Assembly (NCBI GenBank): GCA_029856295.1
Contig: JAHQWS010000003.1
Coordinates: forward strand, 1-12,103
Origin: Promethearchaeia archaeon
Lineage (GTDB): Archaea > Asgardarchaeota > Lokiarchaeia > Sigyniarchaeales > SOKP01
DNA length: 12,103 nt
Direction: 5' to 3'
A program made the position numbers and the translations under genes. Position 1 is the stretch's first letter. Every line of letters begins with the position of its first letter. The notes below the pieces were generated by a model, which worked only from the letters and a program-made list of their open reading frames with translations, was not told the origin of the DNA and ran no database searches. This document shows positions 7,626 to 12,103 of the stretch, piece after piece.

Positions 7626-9326
7626 TCATTTCTCAATAGAATCTATATAACTCGTGATTCTTTGATTTATCACTTCTGGTTTTTCTGCCTGTTCACCTTC
7701 TAAAGCCAGGGCCCGCTCAATATTTTCCCTGTGTACGGTATTCATTGCACAGAATGGAATTTCTCTCACTTTTTTTGGATTTTCCGGATCAATTACTCCA
7801 TAATGCACTAGACAGCGCTTTACTCTGTCGAGATCGAAGTTATAAGCGTCTTGAAAATGCATAGCAGATATCATAAGGTTTCGATTGTGTAAGAAATTCG
7901 CAGCTGTAGCTAAATTAGGAGCAAAAATGAGTTTGGCAAATGATTGATATGTCTTGCTTGATAAGATTTTAGCAGGGTTTTTGACGTATTTTAACAGTCC
8001 GGCAATGAAATACGCTTTCATCATTTGTTTGTAACCTAAATTAGTTATATCATCAATAAACTTTCCAATTGTACTAGCAAGACCACCATATTCCTCCAGA
8101 TTAGTTTTGCCAAGGAGTCCCGTAGGTTTTGGAACCTTTTTATCATGTACCATATCGTATACGTTATTTGCCCATTTAATTAGGCCCTCGGCATCGAAAA
8201 AATTCTCTATTGGTTCCCATTCTCCTTTATCATTGATTATGATTATGGTAGCGAAGCCGCAGTCGCTATGACTCGTCATTCCAAACTCAGGCATATCATC
8301 GAACCAAGCTAATAATTTAGTAAATTTTGCTGTCGTGGCTATTGGATAGAATCGCTTGATCCCGCCGTTAGTATGTTCATTTATAGCTTGTTTCAAGTCT
8401 GATGTGGTATATCTCAAGTCCATTAATTCTTCAAAACTAATGCGACCACATAATGAGACTGGTTGGAATACTACTCCTGATATTACATCGGCATTTTCTT
8501 TAGCATAATCCATAATATTTCCAATCTGGTGATCATTAACTCCCTTAGCAACTGTAGGGACTAACATAACACCATAAAATCCCACCTTACGGCAATTTTC
8601 AATAACTTTTTGCTTTAAAGGCCAAAGATTAACACCTCTAATTTTTTTCCAGACTTCAGGATCATCAGTGGCATCAAATTGTAAATAGACCGCATCCATT
8701 CCTGCATCAACTAAAGATTTTGTGTATTCAAGTGATTTTCCCATTCTTACACCATTTGTAGACACCATTGTTTCAGTAAATCCTAATTCCTTGCCAGTGC
8801 TGATAATTTTAGGGAGATCATCTCTAATTGTTGGTTCTCCACCTGCTAATTGGAGCATAACGGCAGGATAAGGCTTCATTGATCTAAAATGTTTCATAAT
8901 TTGAACGATTTGATCAAAAGTAGGTTCTACGACATAACCCTTAGCACTCGCATTGGCAAAACATATAGGACATGCTAAATTACATTTGTTAGTAACATCT
9001 ATTAAACAAATACAAGGGGCGCTCTCATGGTTCTCGCAAATTCCACAATCGTATGGACATCCATTTAAAGCTTTTCGGATGCCAGAAGACACCCATTCTG
9101 GCTTTGTTGAATTATTGACGGTAGAACCTACCTCATCAGTGAAAGTTTGGGCCCATTTGTATTCTCCTGGATCAATTGAAATTTTATCTTTAAACTCGCC
9201 GTGATCTTTACAGTTTTTCCGCATCATAACCCAGTTCGTTTTTGGATCAACAAATATTTCAGCGGGGATTTGAGTTAGACATTCCGGACATAATGATGTA
9301 GTTGTTCTGATTACTTCTTCAGTCAT
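7626..9326 (-). CDS. tes: Tetraether lipid synthase-type radical SAM protein (Tes / MJ0619 family)
   Basis: The protein has 566 residues. The N-terminus carries C13xxC16 (SLCPEC) and NCKDHG (C39), the rubredoxin-like iron site of the family. NGCPYDCGICENHESAPC (C90, C94, C97, C105) precedes the radical SAM motif CNLACPICF (C115, C119, C122). Further family landmarks are LQLAGGEPTIRDDLP (158-172), STNGVR, YLQFDATDD, LVPTVAKGVND and VVFQPVSLCGR. Near the C-terminus lie MHFQDAYNFDLDRVKRCLVHYG and IPFCAMN (C505, C526). Known members join two archaeol lipids through their phytanyl tails, giving the C40 biphytanyl chains of GDGT, with several [4Fe-4S] clusters and a rubredoxin-type iron; MJ0619 was earlier linked to methanopterin methylation. 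Paralogues with other lipid substrates exist, so Tes proper is likely but not certain. ATG at 9326 fits the usual family start. Confidence 0.85.
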   Translation of the reverse strand: MTEEVIRTTTSLCPECLTQIPAEIFVDPKTNWVMMRKNCKDHGEFKDKISIDPGEYKWAQTFTDEVGSTVNNSTKPEWVSSGIRKALNGCPYDCGICENHESAPCICLIDVTNKCNLACPICFANASAKGYVVEPTFDQIVQIMKHFRSMKPYPAVMLQLAGGEPTIRDDLPKIISTGKELGFTETMVSTNGVRMGKSLEYTKSLVDAGMDAVYLQFDATDDPEVWKKIRGVNLWPLKQKVIENCRKVGFYGVMLVPTVAKGVNDHQIGNIMDYAKENADVISGVVFQPVSLCGRISFEELMDLRYTTSDLKQAINEHTNGGIKRFYPIATTAKFTKLLAWFDDMPEFGMTSHSDCGFATIIIINDKGEWEPIENFFDAEGLIKWANNVYDMVHDKKVPKPTGLLGKTNLEEYGGLASTIGKFIDDITNLGYKQMMKAYFIAGLLKYVKNPAKILSSKTYQSFAKLIFAPNLATAANFLHNRNLMISAMHFQDAYNFDLDRVKRCLVHYGVIDPENPKKVREIPFCAMNTVHRENIERALALEGEQAEKPEVINQRITSYIDSIEK

Positions 9327-9342
9327 AAGTTTTCACTTTTTG

Positions 9343-9350
9343 CTTATAAT
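9343..9350 (-). promoter_or_regulatory. TATA-like box for the Tes-type gene
   Basis: On the - strand ATTATAAG sits about 20-24 bp before the ATG at 9326, so the mRNA would be nearly leaderless. No Shine-Dalgarno sequence precedes the start. Confidence 0.35.
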
Positions 9351-9547
9351 GAATTGATTAAAGTTTAGTTAAATAACTATTTTATCAAATAGTAACTTCA
9401 AATATAAAAAAAATCAAATGAACAATAAGATTAGAGATATTATTGAAAAACATAATTTAAAAGATTACCGTTTTATAAATTGCTCAAAGAATTTTCGAAA
9501 TCGAACATATTTTATTTTAAATTAAGGTTTATTAAATCTAATTAGAG

Positions 9548-9576
9548 TTTTAAAATTATAAATTTTAAAATTATAA
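9548..9576 (+). repeat. Two tandem 14-base TATA-like repeats before the structured element
   Basis: TTTTAAAATTATAA occurs at 9548-9561 and again at 9563-9576, a period of 15 bases. The copies end 15 bases before the G/C-rich island. A TATA box in the second copy or across the junction would place a transcription start close to 9591, so the repeat could be the promoter of the RNA candidate. Confidence 0.35.
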
Positions 9577-9590
9577 TTTAAAAGTTAAAA

Positions 9591-9712
9591 GGAGACTCCT
9601 GCGCGCAAGACCTCAATACAAGGTCAAAAATTAAATAGGGGGAGGAGGGCAAAATCAGAGTGTATAAAGATACACTAACCAAAAGACAAAAATCCAGGGT
9701 GCGCGAGGAGTC
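9591..9712 (+). ncRNA. Candidate structured RNA of about 120 nt, unknown family
   Basis: In a very AT-rich stretch this segment is strikingly G/C-rich. Its ends pair: GACTCCT (9594-9600) plus CGCGC (9602-9606) match GCGCG (9701-9705) plus AGGAGTC (9706-9712), a 12-bp helix with G9601 bulged. Inside are hairpin GACCT/AGGTC (9609-9613 and 9621-9625, 7-base loop) and hairpin AGTGTAT/ATACACT (9659-9665 and 9670-9676, AAAG loop). A purine tract, GGGGGAGGAGGG, occupies 9638-9649. CTCCT at 9596-9600 could also pair with AGGAG at 9643-9647, so two folds may compete. Downstream is T-rich, fitting + strand transcription that ends there, but the - strand is not excluded. It is not a tRNA, 5S, SRP or RNase P RNA by the motifs I know. 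An 18-codon frame from GTG 9660 is an alternative reading. Confidence 0.6.
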
Positions 9713-9996
9713 ATGATTTTAGTTTTTATATTTTAATTTTTGAATTTTAGATGTTAAATTAGTTATTATTTATGAAATTTAAATTTTCATCTTAAGATAA
9801 AAATAGATTTTCCGATATTTAAATGGAATGGATAAATTAATTAAAAGTATATTTAAAACCATTTTTGCTTTAAAATAACATGAATAAAATTAAGCATTCA
9901 CCCACATTTTTGAAATATTTGTAAAAACCAAATATGTAATATAAAAAATATCTCCATTTGAACTATTAATTTTATAAGGAATAAATTTATAATTTA

Positions 9997-10006
9997 GAAT
10001 ATAAAG
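9997..10006 (+). promoter_or_regulatory. TATA-like box for the four-helix membrane protein
   Basis: GAATATAAAG is centred about 30 bp before the ATG at 10032, which supports that ATG over the TTG at 10023. Confidence 0.35.
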
Positions 10007-10031
10007 TAGATGCATTAATTATTTGCTGAAC

Positions 10032-10445
10032 ATGCCGAATGAAGATAAACAAAAAATAAATCCGTTGGGTAAAGAAGACCCAGAATTTAAAATTGATATA
10101 GGTACTATATTATTTACAATAATTGGATCGCTTGTTTCTTGGATAAATATGTTAATAATTTTAGTTTATCAAGTGGGAGAATATGAATCGATCGTGAAAA
10201 TAATGGCTTATTTATCAATAATATTTACCACAATAATTCCCGGTGTAATTATCGGTGTAAGGAACCGATTTTGGGGGTATGCTTACTTACTTGGATTTGC
10301 TTTGGCAGGTATTCCCTTCATGTTTGTTGTTGATTTATTTATAGGAGGCTATACGTTTGTGACTGCATTATTTATCTTTATAATTATTTGGCTGATTTTC
10401 TGGAAGGTGTGGCGATCTCTCGCAATGATGAAACGCAAAACTTAA
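10032..10445 (+). CDS. Small four-helix membrane protein, unknown function
   Basis: Reading from ATG 10032 the protein has 137 residues; a TTG three codons upstream (10023) is in frame but less likely. A polar N-terminus (MPNEDKQKINPLGKEDPE) is followed by hydrophobic segments at about 23-46, 55-76, 82-101 and 106-125, and a basic tail (KVWRSLAMMKRKT). The positive tail suggests a cytoplasmic C-terminus. No conserved catalytic residues are apparent and I recognise no family. It converges on the zinc mini-protein gene with only 26 bp between the stops. It lies 320 bp downstream of the RNA candidate, but a separate promoter-like box sits between them. Confidence 0.65.
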   Translation: MPNEDKQKINPLGKEDPEFKIDIGTILFTIIGSLVSWINMLIILVYQVGEYESIVKIMAYLSIIFTTIIPGVIIGVRNRFWGYAYLLGFALAGIPFMFVVDLFIGGYTFVTALFIFIIIWLIFWKVWRSLAMMKRKT

Positions 10446-10471
10446 GATTTCGACTAATAGTAGTATTGACA

Positions 10472-10681
10472 TTAGAGAAAAATCATTTGTTTACATTTAA
10501 CGCACTTTTTTCCATCATTTTTTGCGTTTTTTGCACATTCCAAGCAATATTTCGTATTGCAAGATGGACAATTGTAAATTTCTCCTTTTATCTCACCTTT
10601 ATGGAAAAGACAAAAATTTTCTTTCATTTTAAAATCGCCTGGAGGTAAGACTGGAGGGGGCGGTATTTTTTTATCGCTCAT
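10472..10681 (-). CDS. Small multi-zinc protein (B-box/RING-like ligand pattern)
   Basis: The protein has 69 residues. The N-terminus is proline-rich (IPPPPVLPPG, residues 6-15). The rest is one compact zinc module with eight possible ligands: C24xxH27, C38xxC41, C46xxC49 and C60xxC63. CLFHKGEIKGE...CPSC..KYCLECA...C.KCK resembles the B-box/FYVE/RING type of cross-braced double zinc site, and similar small proteins are, as I recall, frequent in Asgard genomes. The start ATG at 10681 gives MSDKKIPPPP, a natural N-terminus. It lies 36 bp downstream of the ACT-like gene on the same strand, so it is probably the second gene of that operon. A ubiquitin-ligase role cannot be claimed; a protein-binding adaptor is equally likely. 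Confidence 0.75.
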   Translation of the reverse strand: MSDKKIPPPPVLPPGDFKMKENFCLFHKGEIKGEIYNCPSCNTKYCLECAKNAKNDGKKCVKCKQMIFL

Positions 10682-10717
10682 AATTAATCAATGCACAATT
10701 ATAGACCTATGCTACAT

Positions 10718-11182
10718 TTATTTATTAAAAATAGGAATATCCTCAACTACTACGTCTATTACTTTAGCAATATTCATAAATTTTCCTGTAATTGATTCTA
10801 CAGAAATATCGTTGGCTTCTAAATTATCACCTACTAAGTATGTCTCATAAAAGCAATTCTCCATCTCATAACATAGTCCTGTAGTATGTAAAATCTGTTT
10901 GCTTAAATTCATTTCTTTTAACACAGAAGATATACCCTTTACCAATTCGGGGGAAAACTCTGTTAAATGAATCAACACTTTTTTGATATTATTAGTGTTG
11001 GTAGGAAAGCAGCTAATTTTTATCACATCTTCACGTGAAATGAAAATTAATAAATAAAAGGGACAGTCTTCTATTTCTTTTATCACTTCTACCGGGAAAA
11101 TCGAGTTTTTTTTAAAATCCTCATTTGAAATTATCAAACCAATCGATATTTTGTTTTTGGTTACCTCATTGTTTTCTTCCAT
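10718..11182 (-). CDS. ACT-like domain protein, possible ligand-binding regulator
   Basis: From the ATG at 11182 the protein has 154 residues; an in-frame TTG at 11194 would add four. After a short charged start the segment ISIGLIISN (12-20) and a strand YLLIFISREDVIKISCF (43-59) are followed by KKVLIHLTEFSPELVKGISSVLKEM (67-91), then LHTTGLCYEMENCFYETYLV (98-117). This beta-alpha-beta-beta order (strand, L-T-x-F-S-P-x-L helix, two strands) fits an ACT or ACT-like small-molecule-binding fold. Cys residues in GLCYEMENC (C104, C110) are conspicuous. It has no DNA-binding domain that I can see. It is the first gene of a probable operon with the zinc mini-protein. The ligand is unknown; the fold call is moderate. 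Confidence 0.6.
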   Translation of the reverse strand: MEENNEVTKNKISIGLIISNEDFKKNSIFPVEVIKEIEDCPFYLLIFISREDVIKISCFPTNTNNIKKVLIHLTEFSPELVKGISSVLKEMNLSKQILHTTGLCYEMENCFYETYLVGDNLEANDISVESITGKFMNIAKVIDVVVEDIPIFNK

Positions 11183-11202
11183 AATAATCAACAAGATTAA
11201 AG

Positions 11203-11210
11203 TAATATAG
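11203..11210 (-). promoter_or_regulatory. TATA-like box for the ACT-like/zinc operon
   Basis: CTATATTA on the - strand lies about 25 bp upstream of the ATG at 11182. It supports the ATG over the upstream TTG and a leaderless mRNA. Confidence 0.35.
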
Positions 11211-11376
11211 ATAATTTTGGAATAAAATATATTAGTTCTTATTATTTTATATTGTTTTTTCTTTTTTTTAGATAGATTACTTTTCGAATATTATTTGAGT
11301 ATTATAACGATATTGTACACATTTTTTATGAAATTTAGAGTTTGTAAATCTTATAAGTCATACTAAAAAAGTATTG

Positions 11377-11386
11377 TTATATTTAT
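11377..11386 (+). promoter_or_regulatory. TATA-like box for the longin-like gene
   Basis: TTATATTTAT is centred about 31 bp before the ATG at 11413, giving a leader of only a few bases. It is divergent from the operon promoter 170 bp away. Confidence 0.4.
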
Positions 11387-11412
11387 CTTAATTATTCTTA
11401 AAATGGGTAATT

Positions 11413-11919
11413 ATGTCTTTTAAATGGAAAAATGATTCAATAAAGAGGAACTTTGGATTCTACATAGAGCAATTAATTTTCAGAGAGAATAGATTTCATG
11501 CAGTTTATTTTGTGGACAGTCTAACGGGAGCTTTATTAGTAAGTAAAAGATATTCTGGAAATAATTGCGGTCTAACTGAAACTGATGATGATTTGATTAG
11601 TAATTTCTTAAATGCTATAAATATGTTTATCAGGGAAATTCGGAGCAATAAAGAAGAGGAAATTCAAGAAATCAATTTTAAAGATACGCGAATATTATAT
11701 GATAAAAAAGGTCGATTAATATGTGTAGGGATTTCAAAAAAAACAAATCTCAGTATTGAGAGAGCAATTCTTCATGAACTTTTAAAAGATTTTTATTATA
11801 GATTTGAGGATGTAATTAAATATTTCAAAGGTTATGTTCCTCCTGAAATATTAAATTATAAGAATAGACTTGAAAATTTAGATTTAAATTCATTATTTAA
11901 ATTCAACATAAACTTATAG
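11413..11919 (+). CDS. Longin-like domain protein
   Basis: The protein has 168 residues. Predicted order: a helix or strand at 10-24, beta hairpin RFHAVYFVDSLTGALLVSKRYSG (27-49), a long helix (58-77, DDDLISNFLNAINMFIREI), three strands (EIQEINFKD, TRILYDKKG and RLICVGISKK, 84-110), then a long helix (112-139). The beta-beta-alpha-beta-beta-beta-alpha order, with V-D-x-x-T-G-x-x-L in the first hairpin and a kinked C-terminal helix, fits longin/roadblock-superfamily proteins. These are greatly expanded in Asgard archaea and in eukaryotes act in vesicle traffic and small-GTPase regulation. A tail (140-168) of about 28 residues follows the fold. No membrane anchor or GTPase gene is visible in the window. 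The fold assignment comes from pattern alone. Confidence 0.68.
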   Translation: MSFKWKNDSIKRNFGFYIEQLIFRENRFHAVYFVDSLTGALLVSKRYSGNNCGLTETDDDLISNFLNAINMFIREIRSNKEEEIQEINFKDTRILYDKKGRLICVGISKKTNLSIERAILHELLKDFYYRFEDVIKYFKGYVPPEILNYKNRLENLDLNSLFKFNINL

Positions 11920-11934
11920 AAAAAAATTTAAGTA

Positions 11935-11956
11935 AAACTCTTAGCTTTAAGAGTTT
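11935..11956. terminator. Perfect 9-bp stem-loop after the longin-like gene
   Basis: AAACTCTTA (11935-11941 region onward to 11943) and TAAGAGTTT (11948-11956) form a perfect stem with a GCTT loop, 15 bp after the stop. On the + strand it is followed by A/T without a T run; on the - strand it would be followed by a T7 tract. It may therefore end a - strand transcript coming from beyond the right edge. Confidence 0.35.
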
Positions 11957-12043
11957 AAAATATACCTTACATTAACTTAGAGGAAATATTGCTTATTTTC
12001 ATCAATTTTCTTTTGTTCAATTTTTTCAATTTCATATACGTCC

Positions 12044-12103
12044 TTGAGATCTTGGTGTTGTGAAAAATGTTATGAGAAATACTATAAAGACCCTACAATA
12101 GAT
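12044..12103 (+). other. Open Cys-containing frame cut by the right edge
   Basis: From TTG 12044 a frame stays open to the window end and reads MRSWCCEKCYEKYYKDPTID, with C-C-x-x-C spacing that could be part of a zinc site. There is no ATG and only 20 codons are visible, so this is not called as a gene. Confidence 0.15.

Larger units (their letters stand above)
9327..10022. other. 700-bp gene-poor region around the RNA candidate
   Basis: Apart from the promoter-like elements and the RNA candidate, I see no convincing gene. A 35-codon frame (9418-9525, MNNKIRDIIEKHNLKD...) is open but lacks a well-placed promoter. The part after 9720 is almost pure A/T with short imperfect palindromes, such as the one centred on 9780. 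Confidence 0.6.

Noticed and set aside
9418..9525. 35-codon frame MNNKIRDIIEKHNLKD...
   Set aside because: Short, AT-driven, no well-spaced promoter, no recognisable pattern. Kept only as a remark on the gene-poor stretch.
9594..9712. tRNA, SRP RNA, RNase P RNA, riboswitch or self-cleaving ribozyme
   Set aside because: No T-loop consensus, no SRP domain IV or RNase P core motif, no riboswitch core or hammerhead core that I know. GCAAG at 9605-9609 briefly suggested a twister-sister ribozyme, but I could not place the cleavage-site motif on the other strand.
9594..9712. Retron msr/msd RNA
   Set aside because: The closing inverted repeat resembles a retron a1/a2 pair, but no reverse transcriptase gene is in the window.
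10388..10648. Plus-strand open frame across the end of the membrane gene
   Set aside because: It overlaps the stop of the four-helix protein and runs antisense to the zinc mini-protein, whose Cys/His pattern is clearly real.
1..12103. CRISPR array, insertion sequence, att site or tRNA
   Set aside because: No regularly spaced direct repeats, no transposase or integrase, and no tRNA-like consensus were seen. The only short tandem repeat found is the AT-rich pair at 9548-9576.

Overview
The window is AT-rich archaeal DNA, most likely from an Asgard archaeon of the Lokiarchaeia type. The taxonomic call is inference. It rests on a tetraether-lipid-synthase-type radical SAM protein, a longin-like small protein, a compact multi-zinc mini-protein, several membrane proteins carrying zinc ribbons, and TATA-like boxes about 25-30 bp upstream of many start codons with little or no leader. 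No rRNA, tRNA, ribosomal-protein or other phylogenetic marker is present.

Left part (1-2583): two tandem paralogous B12-binding-type radical SAM proteins on the + strand. The first lacks its N-terminus because of the window edge. A 22-codon reading frame overlaps the start of the second and may be a gene remnant. Middle part (2748-7265): three small membrane proteins with CxxC...CxxC zinc ribbons (one at the N-terminus, two at the C-terminus). The two C-terminal-ribbon proteins are paralogues and flank a 665-residue protein whose N-terminal part looks like the TraB/ChaN/EreA superfamily and whose C-terminal half I do not recognise. A 57-codon charged ORF with a good promoter lies at 7400-7573.

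Right part: a Tes-family radical SAM protein (7626-9326, - strand) converges on the 57-codon gene. Upstream of it is a gene-poor 700-bp stretch holding a G/C-rich island (9591-9712) closed by a 12-bp interrupted helix, with two internal hairpins. This is the best candidate for an undescribed element, probably a structured RNA. Then follow a four-helix membrane protein (+), a convergent - strand pair (ACT-like protein, then an eight-ligand zinc mini-protein), and a longin-like protein (+). The last 180 bases hold a hairpin and an open, Cys-containing frame cut by the window edge.

How the genes work together is only partly visible. Tes makes the biphytanyl links of membrane-spanning lipids, and the B12-type radical SAM pair could act on lipids or other unactivated carbons, but the gap and opposite orientation give no proof of a shared pathway. 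The zinc-ribbon membrane proteins and the TraB/ChaN-like protein look like a membrane-associated neighbourhood of unknown role. The ACT-like and mini-zinc genes form a likely two-gene operon.
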